Positions 16,722 to 25,339 of a DNA stretch of 64,000 nucleotides are shown one piece after another. A model generated the notes under the pieces. It was given only the letters and a program-made list of their open reading frames with translations, ran no database searches and was not told the DNA's origin. Positions within the stretch are counted from its first letter, which is position 1. Each line of letters begins with the position of its first letter. This stretch comes from Bacteroidaceae bacterium. Lineage in GTDB: Bacteria; Bacteroidota; Bacteroidia; Bacteroidales; Bacteroidaceae. The stretch is taken from contig JAGCFP010000013.1 in the NCBI GenBank assembly GCA_017650045.1, positions 1 through 64,000 on the forward strand, given 5' to 3'. A program made the translations under genes and the position numbers.

Positions 16722-19003
16722 CTACGGGAAAATACGTTGACGTTATATTGCCCCTGCCCTTGCCGGGCTTCTTCACTTACGCGCTTCCATCATCCATGGA
16801 AGCGCTCGTGCAAGTGGGGTGTAGGGTGATTGTGCCTTTCGGAAGGAGCAAGTATTACACCGCGATCATCAGTCGTATCCATGAGGAGAAACCAGAGGGT
16901 TACTCCGTGAAACCTGTTTCTGAATTGATAGATACCACGCCTATTCTCCTCCCTTCACAATTGGAGTTCTGGCAATGGATGGCCGATTACTACCTCTGTG
17001 CTTTGGGGGATGTCTATAAGGCAGCCCTTCCCGCAGGATTGAAACTGGAAAGCGATGGAGAAGAGATTGTCCGTGGGTTTAAGCCCAAGGAAGAGGCTCG
17101 AGTGCGTTTAGGAGAATATTTCCAGTCGGAAGAATCCCTGCATACATTGTTTGATAGCTTAAGAAAAGCTCCTAAACAACTGGATTTGCTGATGCGATTG
17201 TTGGAACTTTCCAATCATTTCGGAAAAGAGCACAAGGAAGTCAGCAAACACCAACTGATGAAAGACGAAGCCTCTTCTGCAGCGGCATTCAATGCCTTAG
17301 TCAGTAAGGGCGTTTTTCAGGTTTACATGGTGGAGATAGGGCGTTTGTCGTCCATGAATACCCAGGAAACGGTGGTGAAACATGTGCTGAACGCCCCTCA
17401 GCAAAAGGCTTTGGAGGAGATTCAGGAGTCTTTCCGTCAGAAAAATGTCTGTCTGCTGCATGGCGTGACTTCCAGTGGTAAGACCGAAATCTATATCCAA
17501 CTGATAAAAAAGGCCTTGGCAGAAGGGAAACAAGTGCTCTACCTTTTACCAGAAATTGCACTTACTACGCAGATTACCCAACGTTTGCAACGGGTATTTG
17601 GCAACAAACTGGGTATCTATCATTCCAAGTTCTCAGACAATGAGCGTGTGGAAATCTGGCAAAAGCAACTTTCAGAGGAGCCTTTCGAAGTGATTCTGGG
17701 GGTTCGCTCCTCGGTTTTCCTCCCTTTCCAACGACTTGGTTTGGTGATTGTGGACGAAGAGCATGAGAATACCTATAAACAGCAAGATCCTGCTCCGCGC
17801 TATCATGCGCGTAATGCAGCCATTATGAAGGCACATAAGGCAGGCGCCAAGACCCTCTTGGGAACGGCGACGCCTTCCATAGAGTCCTGGTACAATGCTA
17901 CTGAAGCGGGGAAATATGGCTTGGTGCAGCTGACGGAGCGTTATCGGGAATTGCAACTTCCAGAGGTAAAAGCGGTAGATATCCATGAATTAAGGCATAA
18001 GAAGCTGATGCATGGAGCGTTTTCACCCGACTTGCTTAATGCCATGCGCGATGCGTTGGGAAGAGGAGAGCAGGTGATCCTTTTCCAGAACCGTCGGGGT
18101 TTTGCACCTATGATGGAGTGTCATAATTGTGGGTGGATCCCTCGATGTGTGAATTGCGATGTGACCTTGACCTATCATCGTAGCAGCAATCAGTTGGTCT
18201 GCCATTATTGCGGACACAGCATCACACCGCCACAGGTGTGTCCGGCTTGCGAAGAAACAGATATCCGTAGCATTGGAGCTGGTACTGAGCGTGTGGAAGA
18301 GGAGATAAAGACCTATTTCCCAGAAGTGAAGGTGGCGCGCATGGACTTGGACACTACTCGTAGCCGCAGTTCTTATGAGCAACTGATCCATGATTTCGAG
18401 CTTGGAAAGACCCGTATTCTCATTGGCACGCAGATGATTTCAAAGGGGCTGGACTTCGGAAATGTCAGTGTGGTGGGTATCCTGAATGCCGATCTGATGT
18501 TGAGTTACCCCGATTTCCGGGCTTATGAGCGGGCTTTCCAACTGATGGCACAGGTAGCAGGACGCGCGGGGCGCAAGAACAAGCGTGGATTGGTGCTGCT
18601 CCAGACCTCGGATGTGAAGCACCCTATCATCGATCAGGTGCGACGCAACGACTATCAGGGCATGGTGGAGATGCAACTTACTGAGCGGCAGATGTTCCGC
18701 TATCCACCTTATTATCGAATGGTGTATGTCTATCTGAAGAACCGTAATGCTTCGCTACTGGACCAAATGGCGCAAACCATGGCTACCAGGCTTCGTCTGA
18801 TTTTCGGAGAGAGGGTAATGGGGCCCGATCGTCCTCCTGTGGCAAGGGTGCAGAAACTCTTTATCCGCAAAATCATGTTGAAATTTGAAATGAAAGTAAA
18901 TCCCTTACGCATTCGGGAACTACTTCTGAAGGTACAGCAGGATCTGCTTTCCGACGACAAGTTTAAGACTTTGACCGTGTATTATGACGTAGATCCGGCA
19001 TAA
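16691..19003 (+). CDS. priA: Primosomal protein N' (replication restart helicase PriA)
   Basis: The protein (up to 770 residues) is PriA, which reloads the replisome at collapsed forks. It has the N-terminal DNA-binding domain (KYVDVILPLPLPGFFTY), Walker A (GVTSSGKTEIY), the DEEH box (VIVDEEHENTYKQ) and the zinc cysteines (CHNCGWIPRCVNC, then CHYCG and CPAC), followed by helicase motifs such as IGTQMISKGLDF and QVAGRAGR. There is no ATG at the expected start. The longest frame uses TTG at 16691, inside the upstream gene. The position where homologues would begin carries ACG at 16724-16726, three bases after the upstream stop codon. The true start is unresolved; the rest of the frame is intact. 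Confidence 0.95.
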   Translation: MATLTGLYILTTGKYVDVILPLPLPGFFTYALPSSMEALVQVGCRVIVPFGRSKYYTAIISRIHEEKPEGYSVKPVSELIDTTPILLPSQLEFWQWMADYYLCALGDVYKAALPAGLKLESDGEEIVRGFKPKEEARVRLGEYFQSEESLHTLFDSLRKAPKQLDLLMRLLELSNHFGKEHKEVSKHQLMKDEASSAAAFNALVSKGVFQVYMVEIGRLSSMNTQETVVKHVLNAPQQKALEEIQESFRQKNVCLLHGVTSSGKTEIYIQLIKKALAEGKQVLYLLPEIALTTQITQRLQRVFGNKLGIYHSKFSDNERVEIWQKQLSEEPFEVILGVRSSVFLPFQRLGLVIVDEEHENTYKQQDPAPRYHARNAAIMKAHKAGAKTLLGTATPSIESWYNATEAGKYGLVQLTERYRELQLPEVKAVDIHELRHKKLMHGAFSPDLLNAMRDALGRGEQVILFQNRRGFAPMMECHNCGWIPRCVNCDVTLTYHRSSNQLVCHYCGHSITPPQVCPACEETDIRSIGAGTERVEEEIKTYFPEVKVARMDLDTTRSRSSYEQLIHDFELGKTRILIGTQMISKGLDFGNVSVVGILNADLMLSYPDFRAYERAFQLMAQVAGRAGRKNKRGLVLLQTSDVKHPIIDQVRRNDYQGMVEMQLTERQMFRYPPYYRMVYVYLKNRNASLLDQMAQTMATRLRLIFGERVMGPDRPPVARVQKLFIRKIMLKFEMKVNPLRIRELLLKVQQDLLSDDKFKTLTVYYDVDPA

Positions 19004-19157
19004 AAGTGGTCCTATTGTATCGTTACACATTATTATATATTATATAAAGCAATATAAAGCAGCAGGGAATAGGTGCTGAAAACGCTTTATCTAAAGTTTT
19101 TTTTAGGGATATAGTAAAAATTTCTTGCAAAAATGTTTTATATTTCAAAAGAATGCT

Positions 19158-19165
19158 TAATTTTG
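19158..19165 (+). promoter_or_regulatory. Predicted -7 element, distal, for the surface lipoprotein gene
   Basis: TAATTTTG matches TAnnTTTG exactly. The nearest TTG (19125) is too far (30 bp) for a standard -33. Confidence 0.4.
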
Positions 19166-19233
19166 CACCGAGAAACACATCTCTTTAGGGAGAGATTGAT
19201 GAAATAACTATGCATTTTCGTAAGGATTTGCAG

Positions 19234-19241
19234 TACTTTTG
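19234..19241 (+). promoter_or_regulatory. Predicted -7 element, proximal, for the surface lipoprotein gene
   Basis: TACTTTTG matches TAnnTTTG exactly; no TTG sits at the -33 spacing. Confidence 0.35.
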
Positions 19242-19276
19242 AATACAAAAAAAATATTATAGAAGTAATAGAAAAC

Positions 19277-19408
19277 ATGAACTATCTGATGTTGACCAGG
19301 AGCCTAAACGAGGCTTTCTACCAAGGGTGTTTCTTGGTGGAAAGTATTGTTGTATATGGTGGTGAACATCGTGGTTACATGGGAAAGGAGGTACCAAAAA
19401 GACAGTGA
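19277..19408 (+). CDS. Possible 43-residue leader ORF
   Basis: An ATG-started frame, beginning MNYLMLTRSLNEAFYQ and ending KEVPKRQ, lies in the leader of the 19491 gene. I do not recognise it, there is no ribosome-binding site, and it may be a chance frame. It is listed because it sits inside the unusually long leader, where a regulatory peptide would be expected. Confidence 0.2.
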   Translation: MNYLMLTRSLNEAFYQGCFLVESIVVYGGEHRGYMGKEVPKRQ

Positions 19409-19490
19409 ATAATATGAAGCGAGATATGGTATTAATTAATTTGAATAATCAATTATTGTTTTTTTAATTTATAAATTAAAAGTTTTTATT

Positions 19491-22400
19491 ATGTACAAAA
19501 AGTTTCTAAATGCGATTCTCTTCGGAGCCCTTATCTTGGGTTCTGCAGGGACAATCACGTCTTGTAAAGATTACGATGACGAGATTGATGAGATTAATCA
19601 GCGCATCTCAGGTCTTAGCGGTCTGTCTGACCAGTTGGGTACATTGACTTCACAGTTGAGTACTGCTGCTTCAGAGGCTTCTGCTGCTAAGAGTTCTGCT
19701 GCTGCGGCTTTGACAGCTGCTCAGGAAGCTGCTGCTAAGGCTGTTGAAGTAGGAGATGCTGCTGCTAAGGCTGCTGCTGAGGCTGCTGTTGCTACAGCTA
19801 CTGCTGAAAGTGCTGCTGCTGAGGCTAAAGAGGCTGCAATTGCTGCTGCAAAGAAAGAGATTGAAGCTCTGGCAGCTAAGATCGATGCAGCTCCTAAGGG
19901 CTTGTCTGATGAGGACATTGCCAAGTTGAAGGCTGAGGTTGATAAGGCTACAGCTAAGGTGACCGCTATTCTTGGTCATCGTCTGCAGAGCTTGGCTGTA
20001 ATCCCAACCACTCACATCAATGGTATTGCAGCTATCACCCTGACTTCTCTGAAGTATACTCCACAGACATATCTGAAGGGTACTCCTCCTCATGAGGGCT
20101 TGCAGGAAGGTCATGAGACTTATTTCTATGACTACACTCCTGTTAAAGATGCTAAGGGTAATGTTCTGCCTCCTGTTTATGTTTCTACAGAGAAGAATAT
20201 GGCTTACTATCATGTTAGTCCTAACAATGGTGTTCGCACTCAGGACATCAAGATGCCTATCTTCGAGAGCACTACTTCTAACAACATTACAAGAGCTAAT
20301 CCTACAATTAAGGAGAACTCTCCTATCGCTCCTACAGCTTATAGCATCGATAAGAATGTGTTGGCAGTTCAGTTCAAGAAGACTGTAAAGACTGCTATTA
20401 CTACTTCTGGTTTGGCACATACTGACGCTAAGGAAGACGGTGTTCCAGGTGCTAAGGAAGTATTCACCATGGTTTCTTTGAAGGCTCCTATCGCTGATGC
20501 TAACTTGCAGGCTGATGAGACTGAGGCATTCGTAAACTCTGAGTATGTTCGCGTAGAAGAACTGTTCAAGGTTCCTAAGATTTCTCATCCAAAGCAGGAT
20601 TGGACTAAGGTTCCTACTAATTACAATAATGAAGTTCAGGCTACTAAGAATCCTCAGATTGGTAAGGATGGTCTGTATGTTCACTATCATGACTCTATCT
20701 GTATCTATGATTCACAGGTTAACCAGTATGTTGACATCAAGGCTGACTATAGCAAACCTTTGGATCTGAAGCAGTGGGTAACTGTTTGTGTTACCGATGA
20801 AGATGCTGAGAATCACGTTGGTCATGAGAACCTGCCTAACTTTGCTGACTTCGGTCTCGGTTTCCGTTTCTACTTGGCTAAGGCTGCTTACATTACGCTT
20901 GGTGGTCCAGATAACAACTCTAACAAGACCGACCAGCAGAAGTTTGCTAAGGTTTCTAAGGACGGTATCGTTGAGTCTCAGGTTTACACCATCGACGGTG
21001 GTTCTGCTACTGCAGTAGGTCGTGAGCCTATCATCCGCGTTGAGTTGTGGGATGAGGTTAATGGTAACATGATTGACCTCCGCTACATCAAGATTAAGTG
21101 GGTGAAGACTGTTGGTACTACTGAATTGGGCGTTGCTTATCCTGAGGAACTGTACAAGTGCGACAACTTCGTAATGTTGCTTGGAACAGAGCAGATGAAC
21201 GTTCAGATCTACGACAAGGCTAAGGAAGGTGGTATGACTAAGCGTGAGTTCCACGCAGTTTATACTGACGAAGGCTTTGACGCAACTAATGACAAGAATG
21301 ACTGGGGTACTGTTGAGCTCGTTAAGAACGATGAGGGCGATGTTGAGTCTTACAACATTAGGTGGACTTTGACTCAAGCTGACATTGCTAAGAAGTATCC
21401 AGATTGGAACAAGCAGGAGAAGATGGAATTCACCAATACTATTGACTGGGTAAGCGATACAGAGAATACTCTCGTTATTACCTTCAAGAAGGTGATCTAC
21501 AAGCCAGGATTCGAACTGTGGGGCTATGATGGCCGTTATTGGAGAAATACAGACCAGAAGTGGACTGTATTCAATGTGAACCCAATCGTTTACAGAACAG
21601 AAGAGCCTAACCCAGCTTGGAATATTCCTGCTGATTTGAACAACCCAACCAACAACATCTATACTGACCTGTTGAACGGTTTCTTGGATGATCAAGCTAA
21701 GAAGCCTACTACTGGTGCTGATGCTGTGATTTACTTTACCGATGCAAAGAAGGCTGGTCAGAAGTTCTACTATGCTTCTGAATACGGTATTGAGTCTCTG
21801 AAGACTTGGGTGAAGAACTTGAGCGAGGGTGTGAAGAGAACTGCTATCGACAAGCCATACGCTGGTTTCGAGAAGGAAGGTGTACGCTTCACTTATGATG
21901 AGAGCAAGCTGAACGATGCTAACCATACTTATTACTACTATGACGTTAAGTCTGGTACTTATAAGAAGGGTTATGCATATGTTGTGAACAACGATAAGAA
22001 GGAGCCAGAACTTTGGATTAGTGCTTCTAAGACTGATAAGAAGAGCTACAATGAGAAGGCTGCTACTATCGTTAACTACGAGCCTAACTTGCTGAATGCT
22101 GATGAGTTGACTTACAACATTAAGTTGGAAGAGGCTACTCCAGATCATGCTCCATGGTCAGGTGATCAGCCAACTGAAGCTGCTAAGGCACTTGTTGGTC
22201 AGTATGTACCTATCAAGTTGGTTGCTGATCTTTGCAACAACAACTATGCTAAGGTGCTGATTAAGGAGTACGATGCTTACATTATCGAACCTCTCCAGGC
22301 TCCAGATCCATCAACTGATAACTTTATCGATGCTACTATCGATGGTAGTACAATCTTCGTTGCTAACGCTAACCTGTATCGTTCTTGGAATGCTGATGCA

Positions 22401-22850
22401 AAGGGTATTTACTATCCAGTTATTAGCCCACAAATCTCAGATGTAGCTAAAGCTAATATTAAGAATACTTTGTTCAATCCTAAATCAAAACTCTGCATTT
22501 ATCCAGCTGAGTACTATGATCTGGCTCTTGAGCTTGGTGATTTCTATGAGGCAACTGCTGGTGTTTGGGATACTGAGAACATCAAGACTAACTTGAAGAA
22601 GGATGCCGATGGTAACTTGGTTCCAACTGAGGGTGTAACTGATGGTCCTGTTCCATCTAATACAAAGGTCGTTTACGATGCTGACGCTCAGACTCTGACT
22701 TATTACAACTATTCTGGTACTCCAGTTAACAATGACTATATGATGTACATCCCTGTATCTTATGGTTACAAGTGGAAGACTTATGTAGCATACCTGGCAG
22801 TTAAGGTTGTAACCAATGCTGGTACTGATGACAATCAGGGTAGTAAATAA
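19491..22850 (+). CDS. Large, highly codon-biased cell-surface lipoprotein with alanine-rich coiled coil
   Basis: I do not recognise a named function for this 1119-residue protein. The signal peptide ends in the lipobox ITSC (Cys25). The following KDYDDE fits the acidic lipoprotein export signal that sends Bacteroidetes lipoproteins to the outer surface. Residues about 45-165 are an Ala/Glu/Lys-rich heptad region (AAKSSAAAALTAAQEAAAKA and similar), predicted to be a long coiled coil. The remaining 950 residues are beta-rich, with many Tyr, Asn and Asp. Codon choice is extreme (mostly GCT, GGT, AAG, AAC) and unlike neighbouring genes, which indicates very high expression. An S-layer-like or major surface protein is my inference. 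It has its own long leader and a strong terminator, so it is probably monocistronic. Confidence 0.85.
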   Translation: MYKKFLNAILFGALILGSAGTITSCKDYDDEIDEINQRISGLSGLSDQLGTLTSQLSTAASEASAAKSSAAAALTAAQEAAAKAVEVGDAAAKAAAEAAVATATAESAAAEAKEAAIAAAKKEIEALAAKIDAAPKGLSDEDIAKLKAEVDKATAKVTAILGHRLQSLAVIPTTHINGIAAITLTSLKYTPQTYLKGTPPHEGLQEGHETYFYDYTPVKDAKGNVLPPVYVSTEKNMAYYHVSPNNGVRTQDIKMPIFESTTSNNITRANPTIKENSPIAPTAYSIDKNVLAVQFKKTVKTAITTSGLAHTDAKEDGVPGAKEVFTMVSLKAPIADANLQADETEAFVNSEYVRVEELFKVPKISHPKQDWTKVPTNYNNEVQATKNPQIGKDGLYVHYHDSICIYDSQVNQYVDIKADYSKPLDLKQWVTVCVTDEDAENHVGHENLPNFADFGLGFRFYLAKAAYITLGGPDNNSNKTDQQKFAKVSKDGIVESQVYTIDGGSATAVGREPIIRVELWDEVNGNMIDLRYIKIKWVKTVGTTELGVAYPEELYKCDNFVMLLGTEQMNVQIYDKAKEGGMTKREFHAVYTDEGFDATNDKNDWGTVELVKNDEGDVESYNIRWTLTQADIAKKYPDWNKQEKMEFTNTIDWVSDTENTLVITFKKVIYKPGFELWGYDGRYWRNTDQKWTVFNVNPIVYRTEEPNPAWNIPADLNNPTNNIYTDLLNGFLDDQAKKPTTGADAVIYFTDAKKAGQKFYYASEYGIESLKTWVKNLSEGVKRTAIDKPYAGFEKEGVRFTYDESKLNDANHTYYYYDVKSGTYKKGYAYVVNNDKKEPELWISASKTDKKSYNEKAATIVNYEPNLLNADELTYNIKLEEATPDHAPWSGDQPTEAAKALVGQYVPIKLVADLCNNNYAKVLIKEYDAYIIEPLQAPDPSTDNFIDATIDGSTIFVANANLYRSWNADAKGIYYPVISPQISDVAKANIKNTLFNPKSKLCIYPAEYYDLALELGDFYEATAGVWDTENIKTNLKKDADGNLVPTEGVTDGPVPSNTKVVYDADAQTLTYYNYSGTPVNNDYMMYIPVSYGYKWKTYVAYLAVKVVTNAGTDDNQGSK

Positions 22851-22880
22851 ATGATTAAGCATTAGCTTAAACATAACTCA

Positions 22881-22916
22881 AAGAGAGGGTGTTCCCTTGT
22901 GGAACACTCTCTTTTT
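22881..22916 (+). terminator. Strong intrinsic terminator of the surface lipoprotein gene
   Basis: AAGAGAG-g-GTGTTCC pairs with GGAACAC-t-CTCTT around CTTGT and runs into a T-tract, 30 bp after the stop codon. Confidence 0.9.
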
Positions 22917-22931
22917 AATTCAATAGATAAG

Positions 22932-23282
22932 ATGAAAAGATTATTCGGGATTTTATTTTTGTTCACTTTTGTTTTTTGTATTTCTTCCTGTGGTGGTGGA
23001 AAGACAGAAAACACTTTCTCTCATCCATTTGCCGGTAAGTTCAGCATTGATAATGGCATCAGTTTTGAACTGAATGATGACTCTACTGCTGTAATTCATT
23101 TTGATAATGGTACAGATTATGAGTCTTCTTGGAAAATAATGAAGGATGGCAATGGGGAATATGCAAACATCGAGTTTAATGGTGACCAATCTTATTATTA
23201 TCTGAGGAATGGTAAGATCTATCGATCACACATGGAGATGGATCGTGATAGGATAGGTAGTAAGGTGACTTATCAAGATTAA
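22932..23282 (+). CDS. Small unrecognised lipoprotein (116 residues)
   Basis: The protein begins MKRLFGILFLFTFVFCISSC, so Cys20 is the probable lipidation site, followed by GGGKTEN. The rest is a small beta-rich domain (FAGKFSIDNGISFELNDDST and YYLRNGKIYRS) of lipocalin-like look, but no family is claimed. A longer frame beginning with GTG at 22899 was rejected because that codon lies inside the terminator hairpin of the preceding gene. It is followed by its own terminator at 23303-23333, so it may be transcribed by read-through or from an unseen promoter. Confidence 0.75.
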   Translation: MKRLFGILFLFTFVFCISSCGGGKTENTFSHPFAGKFSIDNGISFELNDDSTAVIHFDNGTDYESSWKIMKDGNGEYANIEFNGDQSYYYLRNGKIYRSHMEMDRDRIGSKVTYQD

Positions 23283-23302
23283 TTGGATGTTTCTATAAAT
23301 TA

Positions 23303-23333
23303 AGGATGCTCTTCTTTATGAGCATCCTTTTTT
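23303..23333 (+). terminator. Intrinsic terminator
   Basis: AGGATGCTC pairs with GAGCATCCT around CTTCTTTAT-type loop and is followed by TTTTTT. Confidence 0.9.
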
Positions 23334-23392
23334 ATTTGCAGATGTCCTAAATTCTTTATACCTTGCAGGCGTAATTCTAAAGTGGAAGTGTT

Positions 23393-23794
23393 ATGAAAAG
23401 ATTTAATACTGTTTTGATGATGACTTTGCTGCTGGTCAGCGTGTGGACACTCTCTTCCTGCAGTAACAAGATGATGCCTGTGAATACCTTGCGCCGACTC
23501 TCTACCAATATGGAGGTAAAGGGTGATATGTACACCTTAAAGGATTGGAATAAGGCGAAGGATAAGTATGTAAAGGCTAATGAGAAGATTCTGAAGCATC
23601 GCAGTGAATATACTGCTGAGGAACTGGCTGAAATTGCAGTGCTTCAAGGGAAGTGCATCACAGGTTTTGGTAAGGGTGTGACACAGAGTACCGCCCGTAG
23701 CGTGGGTGCTGTGACTTCTGGAGTGAAATCTGTTGTGGATGAAATCAAGGAACTGATAGATGCCTTTGGTAAAAAGAAAGAGAAGGAGGAATGA
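23393..23794 (+). CDS. Small unrecognised lipoprotein with helical, lysine-rich tail (133 residues)
   Basis: The signal peptide ends in LSSC (Cys23). The mature part is helical and charged (LKDWNKAKDKYVKANEKIL, then EYTAEELAEIAVLQGK), contains a glycine/serine stretch (FGKGVTQSTARSVGAVTSG) and ends in KKKEKEE. The last codons and the TGA stop lie inside a perfect 18-bp terminator stem, so the acidic/basic tail is partly dictated by the hairpin. No function is recognised. It is the third of three consecutive rightward lipoprotein genes, each followed by its own terminator. Confidence 0.78.
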   Translation: MKRFNTVLMMTLLLVSVWTLSSCSNKMMPVNTLRRLSTNMEVKGDMYTLKDWNKAKDKYVKANEKILKHRSEYTAEELAEIAVLQGKCITGFGKGVTQSTARSVGAVTSGVKSVVDEIKELIDAFGKKKEKEE

Positions 23795-23813
23795 TTTCCT
23801 CCTTCTCTTTCTT
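23774..23813 (+). terminator. 18-bp perfect-stem terminator overlapping the stop codon
   Basis: The left arm (23774-23791) and right arm (23796-23813) are perfectly complementary, with loop TGAT that contains the TGA stop of the upstream gene. The right arm itself is T-rich. The left arm is coding sequence. Confidence 0.85.
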
Positions 23814-23838
23814 ATAGAGGGTTTCTCTTGATCTTCTG

Positions 23839-24060
23839 CTAATATTCATCCTCGTCAAAGAAGAAATCTTCTTTAGTTGGATAATCGGGCCAGATGTCTT
23901 CTATGCTTTCATATACGTCGCCCTCGTCTTCTATCTCTTGCAGATTCTCGATTACTTCGAGCGGTGAGCCAGAGCGTTGAGCATAGTCAATCAGTTCGTC
24001 CTTTGTTGCAGGCCATGGAGCGTCCTCCAGTTTTGAAGCTAATTCTAAAGTCCAATACAT
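23839..24060 (-). CDS. DUF2795 family protein
   Basis: The 73-residue acidic protein begins MYWTLELASKLEDAPWPATK and contains DELIDYAQRSGSPLEVIENL, the conserved core of DUF2795, and a WPDYPTKEDFFF tail. The family is widespread in Bacteroidetes and its function is not known to me. It has a very good promoter (24115-24144) that overlaps the end of the downstream-facing adenosyltransferase gene region, so it is an independent unit. Its end lies close to, and convergent with, the lipoprotein gene at 23393. Confidence 0.93.
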   Translation of the reverse strand: MYWTLELASKLEDAPWPATKDELIDYAQRSGSPLEVIENLQEIEDEGDVYESIEDIWPDYPTKEDFFFDEDEY

Positions 24061-24114
24061 AGTTGTTATCGTATTACGATGGTGATAAAAATGTTACTCT
24101 CACTAAATTTTCCG

Positions 24115-24144
24115 CAAAAGTATAATAAATATTCTTATCTACAA
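24115..24144 (-). promoter_or_regulatory. Predicted promoter of the DUF2795 gene
   Basis: Leftward TTG (24142-24144), exactly 19 bp, then TACTTTTG (24115-24122). This is a full match to the Bacteroidetes -33/-7 pattern. Confidence 0.75.
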
Positions 24145-24698
24145 CTATTATTCCAAAATATTTCTTCTTTTTTATCTACTTGGTTAATTTTTCTTGAAAG
24201 TACAAATAAATAATCGGATAATCGGTTTATGTAGGCAATGAGTTCTGGAGACACTTCTGCCTGCTCTGAAAGGGCTAAGATCCGACGTTCTGCACGACGG
24301 CATATCGTACGGCAAACGTGACATACAGCAGCGCCTCTGCTTCCTCCAGGCAGCACAAAGGCAGTGAGTGGAGGCACGCTGGCATCTACACAGTCTATCC
24401 GATGTTCCATCTCGGCAATCATGTCTTCTGTGATGACACTGGCAGCACGTAACTTTGTGATGCTTTGGTCGGTAGCCAGGTTGGAGCCAATAACAAACAG
24501 ATTGTTCTGTACGCGTTGGAGAAACGTCTGTTCTTCTTCCATATTTAGGTAAGTGATGAGCAGTCCGATAAAGGAGTTGAGCTCATCTACGGTGCCGTAT
24601 GCCTCCAGGCGGGCATGGGTCTTGGGCACACGGGTACCTCCCACCAGGGAGGTGGTGCCTTTATCGCCAGTGCGTGTATATACCAAACTCTTTTTCAT
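24135..24698 (-). CDS. Cob(I)alamin adenosyltransferase, PduO type
   Basis: The 187-residue protein is a PduO-type ATP:cob(I)alamin adenosyltransferase, which makes the adenosylcobalamin cofactor. The N-terminal [19 protein letters not shown] is the ATP-binding motif, followed by [14 protein letters not shown]. The C-terminal [14 protein letters not shown] matches the VCRxxCRRAER helix. Length is normal. It is the last gene of a leftward group of three, 4 bp after the methyltransferase-like gene. The enzyme is needed by methylmalonyl-CoA mutase and other B12 enzymes, none of which is visible here. Confidence 0.93.
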   Translation of the reverse strand: MKKSLVYTRTGDKGTTSLVGGTRVPKTHARLEAYGTVDELNSFIGLLITYLNMEEEQTFLQRVQNNLFVIGSNLATDQSITKLRAASVITEDMIAEMEHRIDCVDASVPPLTAFVLPGGSRGAAVCHVCRTICRRAERRILALSEQAEVSPELIAYINRLSDYLFVLSRKINQVDKKEEIFWNNSCR

Positions 24699-24702
24699 GT
24701 GA

Positions 24703-25326
24703 TTAGAAATTTACTATGTAGTTTTGTTTAAAATACGTCTTGTCAAAGTGTAGGATTCCTACATCGTAGAGATCGAAAGTAAGCACTCCTTCATCTTTCA
24801 TCCGTTCCCAAAGTGCTTTCGTCGCATCATCTCGGTGGATGCCCTGGACAGCTACCACGGAATGGGGAGTCAGTCTTTCCAAGCAGTATTGAAAGACTTG
24901 CTCCATAAGCGGTTCTTCCTGCCAGCGTAAATAGAGGAAATCAACCTGAAGTTCCGCTATTTCTTCCAAGTCTTCTGCCTGATAGATGTGGTGCATGTCC
25001 ATTTGTTCCTTGGCCGCTTTCAAGTAAAGCGTGGCAGCGGTATCTGGTCCTGTCTCCACCAGTGTCAAAGGCTGCGCACGGTTGACCAGGCGAAACAGCA
25101 GTCGCTTGACTTTGGAAGACTCGGCTGTGCTCCAGTACTTATCCATCTTTGGCCGAAGTGATTTCTCCTCGGCTTTCAGTTCCTTATATTTATAATAAGG
25201 TGTAGTTTCATTGCAAACCCGCGTGATATAGTCGAAAGCATAAGGAGAATGCACCCCATATCCCCGCCGCTTCCTGAAACGTCGAAGCCAAACCAAAGGA
25301 GTGATTTTTACATGCCTGCGCTTCAT
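24703..25326 (-). CDS. Degenerate class I methyltransferase-like protein
   Basis: The 207-residue protein opens with a basic stretch and [18 protein letters not shown], a segment typical of a Bacteroidetes-specific family related to SAM-dependent O-methyltransferases. The expected glycine-rich SAM-binding loop is reduced to [14 protein letters not shown], and the fold continues with alternating strands and helices ([33 protein letters not shown]). It may bind SAM weakly or not at all. It sits 13 bp after the HD phosphohydrolase gene and 4 bp before the adenosyltransferase gene. No substrate can be named. Confidence 0.65.
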   Translation of the reverse strand: MKRRHVKITPLVWLRRFRKRRGYGVHSPYAFDYITRVCNETTPYYKYKELKAEEKSLRPKMDKYWSTAESSKVKRLLFRLVNRAQPLTLVETGPDTAATLYLKAAKEQMDMHHIYQAEDLEEIAELQVDFLYLRWQEEPLMEQVFQYCLERLTPHSVVAVQGIHRDDATKALWERMKDEGVLTFDLYDVGILHFDKTYFKQNYIVNF

Positions 25327-25339
25327 GACTCAGCCTGCC

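Larger units (their letters stand above)
19004..19490 (+). other. Long leader region of the surface lipoprotein gene
   Basis: This 487-bp gap has two exact TAnnTTTG elements (19158-19165 and 19234-19241), a hairpin ATCTCT-ttaggg-AGAGAT (19179-19196) and a second ACCAAG/CTTGGT hairpin near 19319-19338. It also has a short open frame at 19277-19408. The transcript leader of the 19491 gene would be about 240-325 nt, much longer than elsewhere in the window. Confidence 0.5.

Noticed and set aside
20712..22148. A 478-residue open frame on the minus strand inside the large surface lipoprotein gene (and a similar one at 19671-20690)
   Set aside because: These are shadows caused by the extreme codon bias of the + strand gene; the products are Leu/Ser/Ile-rich low-complexity sequence without domains, and no promoter is seen.
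22899..22931. Upstream GTG start for the small lipoprotein
   Set aside because: The codon lies in the hairpin of the preceding terminator and would add 11 residues before a clean lipoprotein signal peptide.
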